Origin: Paraburkholderia bannensis
Lineage (GTDB): Bacteria; Pseudomonadota; Gammaproteobacteria; Burkholderiales; Burkholderiaceae
Assembly (NCBI RefSeq): GCF_014200455.1
Contig: NZ_JACHBW010000008.1
Coordinates: 1-64,000 of the forward strand
Direction: 5' to 3'
Length of the DNA: 64,000 nucleotides
Shown: in pieces, positions 1-8,256 of the stretch
Layout: every line of letters starts with the position of its first letter
Position numbering within the stretch: position 1 is the stretch's first letter
Translations under genes and position numbers: made by a program
Notes under the pieces: generated by a model
What the model was told of the DNA's origin: nothing
Seen by the model: only the letters and a program-made list of their open reading frames with translations
The model's database searches: none

Positions 1-138
1 GGCGCGGCGCTTGGCCTCAAGGCCGATGCCTACAAACACATCGAATTCGACATCACGTTGACGCCGCTGCTGCAAGGCCGCGACAACCAGATCGTCCAGC
101 GTCCGCGCGCAGCGGCCGAGGCTACCGCCACCGCCTGA
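1..138 (+). CDS. catA: Catechol 1,2-dioxygenase, C-terminal end (partial)
   Basis: The first 45 codons form an open frame that enters from the left edge and stops at a TGA at 136-138. The tail ends with a beta-strand-like stretch ([13 protein letters not shown]) followed by an Ala-rich end, as in intradiol catechol 1,2-dioxygenases. Catechol is the product made by the benABCD genes that start 143 bp downstream on the same strand, so the gene order catA-benABCD is metabolically sensible. Only the C-terminus is visible, with none of the iron ligands, so the call rests on the short tail plus context. Confidence 0.6.
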   Translation, partial: GAALGLKADAYKHIEFDITLTPLLQGRDNQIVQRPRAAAEATATA

Positions 139-281
139 GCGTCCCGCACGGCGGCAGCCGCCTGGTACTGACCGTACTGCAATTCGCGCTGCCGCCATCC
201 CCAGATTCCCCCGCGAGAACCCGTTCGCCACCGATGCATGCGTCCCGTGCAGGGATCGGTGTACGCATAGGGAGAGGAAAC

Positions 282-1640
282 ATGTCCGCCATCATCGACA
301 AAGCCAACGAACTCGACCATCTGCTGGCCACCGCCGTGCAGGACGACAGGCAAGCCGGTATTTTCCGCTGCCGTCGCGATATCTTCACCAACGCCGACTT
401 GTTCGAACTGGAGATGAAGCACATCTTCGAGAACAACTGGGTGTATCTGGCGCACGAAAGCCAGATTCCGAACAACAACGATTACTACACGACCTGGATC
501 GGCCGCCAGCCCATCGTCATTACGCGTGACAAGACCGGCGAACTGAACGCCGTGATCAATGCCTGCGCGCACAAGGGAGCGATGCTGTGCCGTCGCAAAC
601 ACGGCAACAAGGGCAGCTTTACCTGTCCGTTCCACGGCTGGACTTTCTCGAACACGGGCAAATTGCTCAAGGTGAAAGACGAGAAAACCACTGAATATCC
701 CGTGCAATTCAACACGCACGGTTCGCACGACCTGAAAAAGGTCGCGCGTTTCCAGAACTATCGCGGTTTCCTGTTCGGCAGCCTCAATGCGGATGCGATG
801 CCGCTCGAAGCGTATCTGGGCGAAGCGCGCGTGATTATCGACCAGATTGTCGATCAGGCGCCCGGCGGCCTGGAAGTGCTGCGCGGCAATTCCTCGTATG
901 TGTACGAGGGCAACTGGAAAATGCAGATGGAAAACGGTTGCGACGGTTATCACGTCAGCACCGTGCACTGGAATTACGCCGCCACCATGGGCCGCCGCAA
1001 GGAAGAGGGTACCAAGGCGGTGGATGCGAATAGCTGGAGCAAGTCGGTGGCGGGCGTCTATGGCTTCGAGCACGGCCACATTCTGCTGTGGACCCAGACG
1101 ATGAATCCCGAGGTTCGCCCGGTTTATCACCAGCGCGACGAAATCAAGGCGCGTGTGGGCGAAGTCGCCGCCGATTTCATCGTCAACCAGACGCGCAATC
1201 TGTGCCTTTATCCGAATGTGTTCCTGATGGATCAGTTCAGCACGCAGATTCGCGTGGTGCGTCCGATCAGCGTCGATAAAACCGAAGTATCGATTTTCTG
1301 CTTCGCGCCGAAGGGCGAGAGCGCAACGGATCGCGCCACGCGCATCCGCCAGTACGAAGACTTTTTCAATGTCTCGGGCATGGGTACGGCGGACGATCTG
1401 GAAGAATTCCGCGCCTGCCAGAACGGCTATGCCGGCATCGCGGCCATGTGGAACGATCTGTCACGCGGCGCGCCCCTTTGGGTGGAAGGCCCGGACGAGA
1501 ACGCCAGGAAGATGGGCCTCAAGCCGCTCATCTCGGGCGAGCGCAGCGAGGACGAAGGCCTGTTCGTGTGCCAGCACGAATACTGGGTGCGCACGATGCA
1601 AGACGCGCTGAAGAAAGAACGCGAGGAGTCCGTAGCATGA
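282..1640 (+). CDS. benA: Benzoate 1,2-dioxygenase, large (alpha) subunit
   Basis: 452-residue Rieske non-haem iron oxygenase alpha subunit. The Rieske [2Fe-2S] ligands are visible as C95-x-H97 and C115-x2-H118. The catalytic iron motif is [13 protein letters not shown] with H224 and H229 as ligands and D221 as the electron-bridging Asp. With BenB it forms the terminal oxygenase that converts benzoate to the cis-dihydrodiol carboxylate, using electrons from BenC. The ATG at 282 is chosen because a GGGAGAGG ribosome site lies just upstream; an in-frame ATG at 234 would add 16 unlikely residues. The stop overlaps the benB start (ATGA). No AT-rich promoter is obvious between catA and benA. Confidence 0.95.
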   Translation: MSAIIDKANELDHLLATAVQDDRQAGIFRCRRDIFTNADLFELEMKHIFENNWVYLAHESQIPNNNDYYTTWIGRQPIVITRDKTGELNAVINACAHKGAMLCRRKHGNKGSFTCPFHGWTFSNTGKLLKVKDEKTTEYPVQFNTHGSHDLKKVARFQNYRGFLFGSLNADAMPLEAYLGEARVIIDQIVDQAPGGLEVLRGNSSYVYEGNWKMQMENGCDGYHVSTVHWNYAATMGRRKEEGTKAVDANSWSKSVAGVYGFEHGHILLWTQTMNPEVRPVYHQRDEIKARVGEVAADFIVNQTRNLCLYPNVFLMDQFSTQIRVVRPISVDKTEVSIFCFAPKGESATDRATRIRQYEDFFNVSGMGTADDLEEFRACQNGYAGIAAMWNDLSRGAPLWVEGPDENARKMGLKPLISGERSEDEGLFVCQHEYWVRTMQDALKKEREESVA

Positions 1641-2125
1641 GCTTCGATTATCAAACCCTGTGCGCAGTGCTCTATCGCGAAGCGCGCCTGCTCGACGACC
1701 GTCAGTGGGACGAATGGCTCACCTGCTACACCGAGGACGTCACCTACTGGATGCCGGCCTGGGACGACGACGACCAGCTCACCGACGACCACGAAAGCCA
1801 GATCTCGCTGATGTACTACCCGGATCGCGGCGGCCTGGAAGACCGCGTGTTCCGCATCAAGACCGAGCGCAGCGGCGCGTCCACGCCGGAGCCGCGCACG
1901 AGCCATAACATCACCAATGTGGAAGTGCTGTCCACGCGCGATAACGAAGTGGATCTGCGCTACAACTTCCAGACGCTCAACCATCGCTACCGCACGACGG
2001 ACCTTTTTTACGGCACGATGTTCGTCACGTTGCGCCTGGTCGAAGCAAAGTGGCTGATCGCCTATAAGAAGATCGTGCTGAAAAACGACTATATCCGGCA
2101 GGTTCTCGACGTCTATCACGTGTAA
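1637..2125 (+). CDS. benB: Benzoate 1,2-dioxygenase, small (beta) subunit
   Basis: 162-residue beta subunit of an aromatic-ring hydroxylating dioxygenase. The start [20 protein letters not shown] and the mid-region [16 protein letters not shown] are typical of the cone-shaped SnoaL-like beta subunits of the benzoate/toluate group. It has no cofactor and packs with BenA as an alpha3beta3 oxygenase. Its ATG lies inside the benA stop (ATGA), which points to translational coupling and equal subunit supply. benC follows after 62 bp. Confidence 0.95.
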   Translation: MSFDYQTLCAVLYREARLLDDRQWDEWLTCYTEDVTYWMPAWDDDDQLTDDHESQISLMYYPDRGGLEDRVFRIKTERSGASTPEPRTSHNITNVEVLSTRDNEVDLRYNFQTLNHRYRTTDLFYGTMFVTLRLVEAKWLIAYKKIVLKNDYIRQVLDVYHV

Positions 2126-2187
2126 ATCACGTTGAATTTTTGTCTGGCGTCGAACGCATCAATATCAGGTAGTTGGAGGAGGTCCCC

Positions 2188-3213
2188 ATGTCCAGTTTCA
2201 ATATTGCGCTGAATTTCGAGGATGGCGTTACGCGCTTCATCGAATGCAAGGCCGGCGAGAAAGTCCTCGACGCGGCGTTTCGCGCCCGCATCAATCTGCC
2301 GATGGATTGTTCCGACGGCGTGTGCGGCACCTGCAAATGCAAGGCCGAAAGCGGCCGCTATGACCTTGGCGACGACTATATCGAAGACGCCCTGAGCGAC
2401 GACGAAAAATGCGGCGGCCTTGTGCTCACTTGCCAGATGGTGCCGCAAAGCGACTGCGTGATTGCGGTGCCGGCTTCCTCGGCGGTGTGCAAGACGGGGC
2501 AGAGCAAATTTGCCGCCACGGTCGCGAAGATCGAATTGCATAACGATGCGGCGGTGGTGCTGGAACTGGACGTCGAAGAAAACGCGCCGGTGTTTTTGCC
2601 GGGCCAGTATGTCAATATCGACGTGCCCGGCAGCGGTCAGCATCGCTCGTATTCGTTTTCGTCGGCGCCTGGCGAGTCGAAGCTCAGCTTTCTCATCAAG
2701 AAGATCCCCGGCGGCGTGATGAGCACGTGGCTCGAAGCCGCACAAACCGGCGACAAGCTCGAACTGATCGGGCCGCTTGGCAGTTTCTATCTGCGCGACG
2801 TGCAGCGCCCGCTGCTGTTCCTCGCGGGCGGCACGGGGCTCGCGCCGTTCCTGTCGATGCTGGAAGTGCTCGCGCGCGCCAAGTCGCGGCAAAAGGTGCA
2901 TCTGATCTATGGCGTGACGCGCGATCTCGATCTCGTCCAGGTCGAAGCGATCGAAGCCTATACGGCGAAGCTGCCGAATTTCAGTTTCAGCACGGTGGTG
3001 GCGGACGATGCGTCGAGCCACCCGCGCAAGGGTTGGGTCACACAGCATATTCCCGCCGATGCGCTCAACGACGGCGACGTCGACGTCTATCTGTGCGGGC
3101 CGCCTCCGATGGTCGATGCCGTGCGCAAGCACTTCGACGACCAGGGCGTGAAGCCCAACAGCTTCCATTATGAGAAGTTCACGCCCAACGTCGCGCCGAA
3201 GGCGGCAGCATGA
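2188..3213 (+). CDS. benC: Benzoate dioxygenase electron transfer component (ferredoxin-NADH reductase)
   Basis: 341 residues with three domains in the order plant-type ferredoxin, FAD, NAD. The [2Fe-2S] cysteines are C41, C46, C49 and C82. The FAD motif is HRSYSFSS near residue 153, the NAD loop is GGTGLAPF near 214, and the CGPPPMVDAV reductase tail motif follows. It passes electrons from NADH to the BenAB Rieske centre. The ATG at 2188 follows a strong GGAGGAGG; a TTG at 2173 would place the ribosome site inside the gene. The stop overlaps the benD start (ATGA). Confidence 0.95.
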   Translation: MSSFNIALNFEDGVTRFIECKAGEKVLDAAFRARINLPMDCSDGVCGTCKCKAESGRYDLGDDYIEDALSDDEKCGGLVLTCQMVPQSDCVIAVPASSAVCKTGQSKFAATVAKIELHNDAAVVLELDVEENAPVFLPGQYVNIDVPGSGQHRSYSFSSAPGESKLSFLIKKIPGGVMSTWLEAAQTGDKLELIGPLGSFYLRDVQRPLLFLAGGTGLAPFLSMLEVLARAKSRQKVHLIYGVTRDLDLVQVEAIEAYTAKLPNFSFSTVVADDASSHPRKGWVTQHIPADALNDGDVDVYLCGPPPMVDAVRKHFDDQGVKPNSFHYEKFTPNVAPKAAA

Positions 3214-3986
3214 GCGCGCAACGATTTGCGGGCAAGGTGCTGGTTGTCACCGGCGCGGCGCAGGGCATCGGGCGCGGCGTGGCCTTACGTGCAGCAGCGG
3301 AGGGCGGCAAGGTCCTGTTCGTCGATCGCGCGGATTTTGTGGCGGAAGTGGCGGCCGAGGCCGTGAGCACCGACACCGCAGGCTTTGTCGCCGACCTCGA
3401 AACCTACGAAGGCGCACGGGCGACGATGGCCTTTGCCGTGGAAAAATTTGGCGGCATCGACATTCTGATTAATGGCGTGGGCGGCGCGATCCGCATGCGT
3501 CCGTTTGCGGAGTTCGAGCCCGAGCAGATCGACGCGGAAATCCGCCGCTCGCTCATGCCCACGCTTTACACCTGCCACGCGGTGCTGCCGCATCTGCTGG
3601 CGCGCGGCGGCGGCACCATCGTCAATATTTCGTCGAATGCCACGCGCGGGATTCGACGTGTGCCGTATTCGGCTGCAAAAGGTGGTGTCAACGCGATCAC
3701 CCAGGCGCTGGCCATGGAATACGCCGAGCACAATATCCGCGTGGTGGCCACGGCGCCCGGCGGCACCAGCGCGCCGCCGCGACGCGTGCCGCGCAATGCC
3801 GCCGGCGACAGCGAGCAGGAAAAAGCGTGGATGAACGAAGCCGTCCATCAGGTCACCGAATCGACTTTTTTCAAGCGCTACGGCAGCATCGACGAGCAGG
3901 TCGCGCCGATCCTGTTCCTCGCGTCGGATGAAGCGAGCTATATCACCGGGTCTGTCTTGCCGGTTGCAGGGGGCGATACGGGCTGA
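3210..3986 (+). CDS. benD: 1,6-dihydroxycyclohexa-2,4-diene-1-carboxylate dehydrogenase
   Basis: 258-residue short-chain dehydrogenase. The NAD-binding motif TGAAQGIG is at residues 14-21 and the active site has S141/S142, Y153 and K157 (PYSAAK). It oxidises the benzoate cis-diol with loss of CO2 to give catechol, the CatA substrate. Its length and its place as last gene of benABCD fit BenD. The start overlaps the benC stop by four bases. The next gene is convergent, so the operon probably ends in the 53-bp gap after 3986, although no strong terminator hairpin is visible there. Confidence 0.93.
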   Translation: MSAQRFAGKVLVVTGAAQGIGRGVALRAAAEGGKVLFVDRADFVAEVAAEAVSTDTAGFVADLETYEGARATMAFAVEKFGGIDILINGVGGAIRMRPFAEFEPEQIDAEIRRSLMPTLYTCHAVLPHLLARGGGTIVNISSNATRGIRRVPYSAAKGGVNAITQALAMEYAEHNIRVVATAPGGTSAPPRRVPRNAAGDSEQEKAWMNEAVHQVTESTFFKRYGSIDEQVAPILFLASDEASYITGSVLPVAGGDTG

Positions 3987-4039
3987 ACTGCGGTCTGAAC
4001 CACGGCTTGAAACCCGCTGCTCGATAAAAGGCCCGAAAA

Positions 4040-4978
4040 TCAGCCCTTTTTCGCGTGTGCTTCGCGATCGGTTGGCGTGAGGTACGCCATGCCTTGCTCT
4101 TCGTAGAGGTCGTAGATCAGTTGCAGCATGCGCTGCAGATCCTCGGATTCGTCCAGCATGCGCACGCTCATGATGATCGGCGACACCAGATTGGCGTCGT
4201 CCAGATCCTTGTAGAGCACGTCGTCGCGCTTGAGGCCATAGACGCTCTTCGGCACGATCGAAATGCCTTCTCCGGCCGCCACGAGGCCCAGCGCCACCTG
4301 CAATTCACGCGTCTCCAGCACGCGCCCCGGTTTGAGCGCGCGATCGTGAAAGGCCGCCAGCACCTGATCCGCGTAACTTGGGCGCGGCGACTTCGGAAAA
4401 ATTATCAGTGTCTCGCTGAGCAGGTCGTGCAGCGACAGTTCGGCCTTCGCGTCGCCCAGGGGATGGCCGATCGGCAGCGCCACGATCATGCGCTCCTCGC
4501 GCAGCACCACGCGGCGAATGCTCGGATCGTCCAGACGAATGCGCCCGAATCCCACATCGATGCGACCTTCTTTAAGCGCCTTGATCTGGTCCATGGTGGA
4601 CATTTCGTTGAGGCTCAATTCGACTTCGGCGTGCTGTTGCCGATAGCGCCGGATGATCTTCGGCAGCATCCCGTACAGCGTCGAGCCGACGAAGCCCACC
4701 GACAGATTGCGCTCGATCTTGCCCACGCGGCGCGTCATCGATTCGAGTTCGGCGGTTTGCGCCAGCAACTGCGAGGCGTGCTGATAGAAGAAGCGGCCGG
4801 TATCGGTGAGCTTGAGCGGGCGCGAATTGCGCTCGAAAAGCTGCACGCCGAGGATCTCTTCGAGCTGCTGGATCTGGCGGCTCAGGGGCGGCTGCGCGAT
4901 ATGCAGCCGTTGCGCCGCGCGGGTGAAGCTGCGCTCCTCGGCGACAGCCACGAAGTAGCGAAGATGGCGCAGTTCCAT
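4040..4978 (-). CDS. catR: LysR-family regulator of benzoate/catechol degradation (BenM/CatM/CatR type)
   Basis: 312-residue LysR-type regulator. The N-terminal winged helix (MELRHLRYFVAVAEERSFT, then AQPPLSRQIQQLEE) and the effector domain stretches IGFVGS-like (VGFVGSTLYGMLPKIIR), KEGRIDVGFGR and LALGLVAAGEGIS follow the pattern of the muconate/benzoate sensors BenM and CatM. It probably activates the adjacent catA/ben genes in response to cis,cis-muconate or benzoate. It is convergent with benD and divergent from a MarR gene. The choice between BenM and CatR as the true orthologue cannot be made from sequence inspection alone. Confidence 0.82.
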   Translation of the reverse strand: MELRHLRYFVAVAEERSFTRAAQRLHIAQPPLSRQIQQLEEILGVQLFERNSRPLKLTDTGRFFYQHASQLLAQTAELESMTRRVGKIERNLSVGFVGSTLYGMLPKIIRRYRQQHAEVELSLNEMSTMDQIKALKEGRIDVGFGRIRLDDPSIRRVVLREERMIVALPIGHPLGDAKAELSLHDLLSETLIIFPKSPRPSYADQVLAAFHDRALKPGRVLETRELQVALGLVAAGEGISIVPKSVYGLKRDDVLYKDLDDANLVSPIIMSVRMLDESEDLQRMLQLIYDLYEEQGMAYLTPTDREAHAKKG

Positions 4979-5034
4979 GTTCCAACCTCTGGGATATTGA
5001 TTCGTTACAGAATGGCGCTCAAACGCATCTCATT

Positions 5035-5056
5035 ATACCTGTAAGGCATAGTGTAT
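5035..5056. promoter_or_regulatory. Possible LysR-type box upstream of the catR-like gene
   Basis: BenM/CatM-type regulators favour ATAC-N7-GTAT sites. Here an ATAC at 5035 is followed after seven bases by GCAT, and a GTAT lies at 5053-5056. The site is 57-78 bp upstream of the catR-like start codon, where an autoregulatory site is expected. The match is imperfect, so this is tentative. Confidence 0.35.
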
Positions 5057-5076
5057 CGCGCCGTCACCATCTCGAT

Positions 5077-5109
5077 AATAGTTGAAATTTTCAACTATTT
5101 GTCTATACT
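5077..5109 (+). promoter_or_regulatory. Promoter with perfect 23-bp palindromic operator for the marR gene
   Basis: Positions 5077-5099 form a perfect inverted repeat: arms AATAGTTGAAA and TTTCAACTATT around a single T. The left arm contains a -35-like TTGAAA (5082-5087), and after 16 bp comes TATACT (5104-5109) as -10. A MarR dimer bound here would cover the -35 box, so autorepression of the gene at 5169 is the simple reading. TTGAAA-rich palindromes of this kind are usual for MarR-family regulators. Confidence 0.75.
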
Positions 5110-5168
5110 CCGATGCGTCGTCGGCCAGGCTCGAAACTTCATCGGGCTTTCATCATTGGAGCGCGCTC

Positions 5169-5612
5169 TTGTCTTCCGGCTTGCATCCCGGCTTTCTTAC
5201 TTTCAGGCTCGATCTCGCGAGCGCGCTGCTCAGCGAGCGCGCCAACGCGATCTACCGCGAGCGCTGGGGGCTGGACGTGCGCGCGCTGCGCGTATTGCGG
5301 CTCGTTTGTGCCGAAGCGGGCATCACGCCCAAGACCGTTTCGCAGCGCGCCTTGATCGAAAAAACGCTGCTGTCGAAAACGCTCGCCGAGCTTGAAGCGC
5401 GTGGCCTGATCGTGCGCGACACCCACGCGCAGGACCGCCGCAGCATCGCGCTGAGCGGCACGCCCGAGGGCCTGGAGGTGGCGCAGGCATCGGCGAAGGT
5501 CGGCGCGGATCTCGAAGGCGAACTGGCCGCTGCCTTGACGGCGAACGAACGCAAGACGCTCGACCGTCTGCTCGAAAAACTTTCGGACAGCTTGCTCAAC
5601 GGCGCCGCCTGA
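5169..5612 (+). CDS. MarR-family transcriptional regulator
   Basis: 147 residues from a TTG start at 5169 (GGAG 7-8 bases upstream). It has the MarR winged-helix layout: N-terminal dimer helix (LDLASALLSERANAIYRERWGLDV), recognition region (PKTVSQRALIEKTLLSKTLAELEARGLI), the wing VRDTHAQDRRSIALSGTPEG and a C-terminal helix. An upstream in-frame TTG at 5082 lies inside the predicted -35 box and is rejected. A 44-bp gap leads to an amidohydrolase gene on the same strand, so the two are likely co-transcribed and the regulator may sense the substrate or product of that enzyme. Confidence 0.85.
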   Translation: MSSGLHPGFLTFRLDLASALLSERANAIYRERWGLDVRALRVLRLVCAEAGITPKTVSQRALIEKTLLSKTLAELEARGLIVRDTHAQDRRSIALSGTPEGLEVAQASAKVGADLEGELAAALTANERKTLDRLLEKLSDSLLNGAA

Positions 5613-5656
5613 CCGATGCGCCGCAATCGGCAAGCACCCCCTTTCCAGGAGTCACA

Positions 5657-6949
5657 ATGACCAGATTGATCGATACGCTCGCGCCGGCCATCGGCGCGCT
5701 GCTGCCTGAACTGGAGACGATCTACAAGGACCTGCACGAACATCCGGAACTATCGATGCAGGAATTGCGCACCGCGAAGATCGTCGCCGATTACGTGGAA
5801 AAGCTCGGCTACGAAGTCACGCGCGAAGTCGGCGTGACGGGCGTGGTCGCCATCCTGCGCAACGGCGCGGGCCCGACTGTGATGCTGCGCGCCGATATGG
5901 ACGCGCTGCCGATGGCTGAAGACACGGGCCTGCCGTACGCCAGCAAGGTGGTGACGAAGGACGAGGACGGGGTGCAGGTTGGCGTGGCGCATAGCTGCGG
6001 CCACGACATGCATGTGACCTGGCTGCTGGGCGTGGCGCGCCTGATGGCGGCGCATCGCGGCGCGTGGAGCGGCACGCTCATGGCGGTGTTCCAGCCCGGC
6101 GAGGAAGTGGGGCGAGGTGCGCGCAGCATGATCGACGACGGCATGACCACACGCTTTCCCAAGCCCGACGTGATTCTCGGCCAGCATGTCATGGTGGGCG
6201 CGGCGGGCACGGTGGGGTATCGCAGCGGGACGATTCTTTCGGCGGGCGACAGCCTCAAGGTCAAGCTGTTCGGGCGCGGCTCGCACGGCTCGCAGCCGCA
6301 GACCTCGATCGATCCGGTCATCATGGCCGCGTCCACCACGCTGCGTTTGCAGACCATCGTGTCGCGAGAAATTTCGCCGCGCGACAGCGCCGTGCTGACG
6401 ATTGGCAGCCTGCAGGCGGGCACCAAGGAAAACATCATCCCCGACGACGCCACGCTCAAACTGAACGTGCGCACCTACGACGAGGACGTGCGCGAGTACA
6501 TGCTGGGCGCGATCCGCCGCATCTGCTGCGCCGAATGCACGGCGTCCAACGCGCCGCGCGAGCCGGAGTTCACCACGCTCTCCAGCTACCCGTTGACCGT
6601 CAACGACGAAGCCACTACGGCGCGCCTGCGCACCGCCTTCGAAGCGCAGTTCGGCGAGCGCGCCTACGAGACGGAACCGGCGGCGGCCAGCGAAGACTTC
6701 AGCGTGTTCGGGCGCGAGTGGGGCGTGCCTTACGCGTTCTGGTTCGTCGGCGGCACCGATCGTGCCGTGTTCGAAAAAGCCCGCGCCGAGAAGAAGATCA
6801 ACCAGATCCCGAGCAATCACTCGCCGCGCTTCGCGCCGGTGATCGACCCGACGCTGCGCACCGGGCTCGAAGCGATGCTCTGCGCGGCAGGCGCGTGGCT
6901 GGGCCACGACGCCGCCGCAGCGGATCAACCGATGAGCGAGGCGGCGTGA
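5657..6949 (+). CDS. M20-family amidohydrolase (hippuricase/aminoacylase-like)
   Basis: 430-residue metallopeptidase-like amidohydrolase. The family motif HEHPELSMQE is near residue 28, the LRADMDALP block is near 78, the metal-binding SCGHDMH has C114 and H116, and the catalytic/ligand pair is E149-E150 (QPGEE). The family cleaves N-acyl amino acids such as hippurate or N-acetyl amino acids. Its place next to the ben cluster and behind a MarR gene suggests, as inference only, release of an aromatic acid such as benzoate. AGGAG precedes the ATG. The final stop overlaps or abuts the next gene. Confidence 0.85.
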   Translation: MTRLIDTLAPAIGALLPELETIYKDLHEHPELSMQELRTAKIVADYVEKLGYEVTREVGVTGVVAILRNGAGPTVMLRADMDALPMAEDTGLPYASKVVTKDEDGVQVGVAHSCGHDMHVTWLLGVARLMAAHRGAWSGTLMAVFQPGEEVGRGARSMIDDGMTTRFPKPDVILGQHVMVGAAGTVGYRSGTILSAGDSLKVKLFGRGSHGSQPQTSIDPVIMAASTTLRLQTIVSREISPRDSAVLTIGSLQAGTKENIIPDDATLKLNVRTYDEDVREYMLGAIRRICCAECTASNAPREPEFTTLSSYPLTVNDEATTARLRTAFEAQFGERAYETEPAAASEDFSVFGREWGVPYAFWFVGGTDRAVFEKARAEKKINQIPSNHSPRFAPVIDPTLRTGLEAMLCAAGAWLGHDAAAADQPMSEAA

Positions 6950-6951
6950 GC

Positions 6952-7674
6952 ATGGCATTGGGCGCGCACGTTAGCGCGCATATGAACGCCCATACGGCGT
7001 ACACGGCGCTCGATCTCATCGGCACCTTCGCCTTTGCGATCTCGGGCGCCGTCGCGGCGCGGCAGCGGCGGCTGGACCTGTTCGGCATCCTCGTCGTGAC
7101 CTTCATGGTGGCGTGCGGCGGTGGCATCGTGCGCGATGTCTGTATCGGCGCGATTCCGCCTGCGGGGCTGTCGAACTGGGCTTATATGGCGGTGACGGTG
7201 CTGGCCGCGCTGCTCACCATCGTCGCCTATCCGCAAGTGCGGCGGCTGCGTCATCCGGTGCTGTTCTTCGATGCGATCGGGCTGGGACTGTTTGCGGTTT
7301 CCGGCGCGCAAAAGACGTGGATCTGGACCGACAGCGCGGAGACGGCGATCGTGCTCGGCATGGTGAGCGCGGTGGGTGGCGGCGTCCTGCGCGACATCAT
7401 GCTGTCGCGTGTGCCGGCGATCCTGGAGCGAGAGATTTACGCATCGGCGGCGCTGCTGGGCGCGGCGCTTCAGATCGGGCTGACGTATATGGATTGGTCG
7501 ACGTTCTGGACGCCGTGGGTCGCCACGCTTGGCTGCGTGGCGCTGCGTCTGGCTTCGCTGTACTTTGGCTGGCGCTTGCCGGTGTTCCATACGCGCGAGG
7601 TCAGGAAGCGGATCCGCGCGATGGAGCAGGAAGCCCTGGAGGCTGGCGAGGACGCGCGGCACGACGGGCGCTGA
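6952..7674 (+). CDS. UPF0126/TRIC-like trimeric membrane protein
   Basis: About 240 residues, mostly hydrophobic, with two internal repeats carrying the family signatures: GGGIVRD in the first half and GGGVLRD in the second. Around seven membrane segments are predicted by eye. Members (E. coli YicG, glycine uptake candidates; prokaryotic TRIC cation channels) sit in the inner membrane. ATG 6952 is used; a GTG at 6946 overlapping the upstream stop and an ATG at 6982 are alternatives. It follows the amidohydrolase by 2 bp, so the two are co-expressed. If the hydrolase frees glycine from hippurate, a glycine-linked membrane protein would fit, but that is speculation. Confidence 0.85.
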   Translation: MALGAHVSAHMNAHTAYTALDLIGTFAFAISGAVAARQRRLDLFGILVVTFMVACGGGIVRDVCIGAIPPAGLSNWAYMAVTVLAALLTIVAYPQVRRLRHPVLFFDAIGLGLFAVSGAQKTWIWTDSAETAIVLGMVSAVGGGVLRDIMLSRVPAILEREIYASAALLGAALQIGLTYMDWSTFWTPWVATLGCVALRLASLYFGWRLPVFHTREVRKRIRAMEQEALEAGEDARHDGR

Positions 7675-7700
7675 CTGCGCTGTGCGTGCCGCAAAAAGCC

Positions 7701-8228
7701 TTAGAACGTAATATCCGCCGTTCGTACGGCGCTGATGCGCGGCCCGAAGCTGCGCATGCTCGACAGCGTCTGGTTGTGATGCTCGCGAATCGTCGCGGCG
7801 GTGGCGTGCGGTTTGTCGTGTGTGGTGTGGGCATCGGCGACCAGCGTCACCGTGAAGCCGTTGGCCGCCGCGCGGCGCGTGGTGGTATCGACGCAGAATT
7901 CCGTCGCGTAGCCGCAGATCACCACATGCTTGACGCCATGTTCGGCAAGCGTCGCGCCCAGTGCCGTGTTCAGGAAAGAGTCGGGCGTACGCTTGCTCAC
8001 AAAATAATCGCTCGATTGCGCCTGCGCGGAATCGGCTATTTTCCAGGCTTCGCTGCCGGGCACGAGTTCTTCGTCCTCGTGCTGGATGAAGACCACCGGC
8101 ACGCGGGCGGCGTGGGCGCGTTCCGTCAGCTCGCGGACGTTGGCGGAAATTGCGGCCGCGTCGCCAGGCAGCGGGTCGGTCGCGACCAGGCCGTTCTGGA
8201 AGTCAATGACGAGCAATGCAGTAGACAT
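7701..8228 (-). CDS. Isochorismatase-like cysteine hydrolase
   Basis: 175-residue isochorismatase fold. The catalytic triad of the family is visible as D9 (VIDFQNG), K79 (VSKRTPDSF) and C112 (GYATEFCVDTT), with the usual cis-peptide context around GYATE. This group includes nicotinamidases and small amide hydrolases. The substrate cannot be told. The gene is convergent with the UPF0126 gene and follows the MHS transporter gene on the same strand with a 28-bp gap, so the two may be one unit. Confidence 0.85.
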   Translation of the reverse strand: MSTALLVIDFQNGLVATDPLPGDAAAISANVRELTERAHAARVPVVFIQHEDEELVPGSEAWKIADSAQAQSSDYFVSKRTPDSFLNTALGATLAEHGVKHVVICGYATEFCVDTTTRRAAANGFTVTLVADAHTTHDKPHATAATIREHHNQTLSSMRSFGPRISAVRTADITF

Positions 8229-8256
8229 AAAACAGTTCCCCTGGAAAGAACCGATT

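Noticed and set aside
30..1130. Long minus-strand open frame opposite benA
   Set aside because: Shadow frame of a high-GC gene; benA on the plus strand has full Rieske and iron motifs.
5082..5168. N-terminal extension of the MarR gene
   Set aside because: The upstream TTG lies inside the predicted -35 box and the added residues do not look like a MarR helix.
6064..6951. Extension of the UPF0126 gene 888 bp upstream as a fusion protein
   Set aside because: The added part is an out-of-frame translation of the M20 hydrolase; the membrane protein starts at about 6952.
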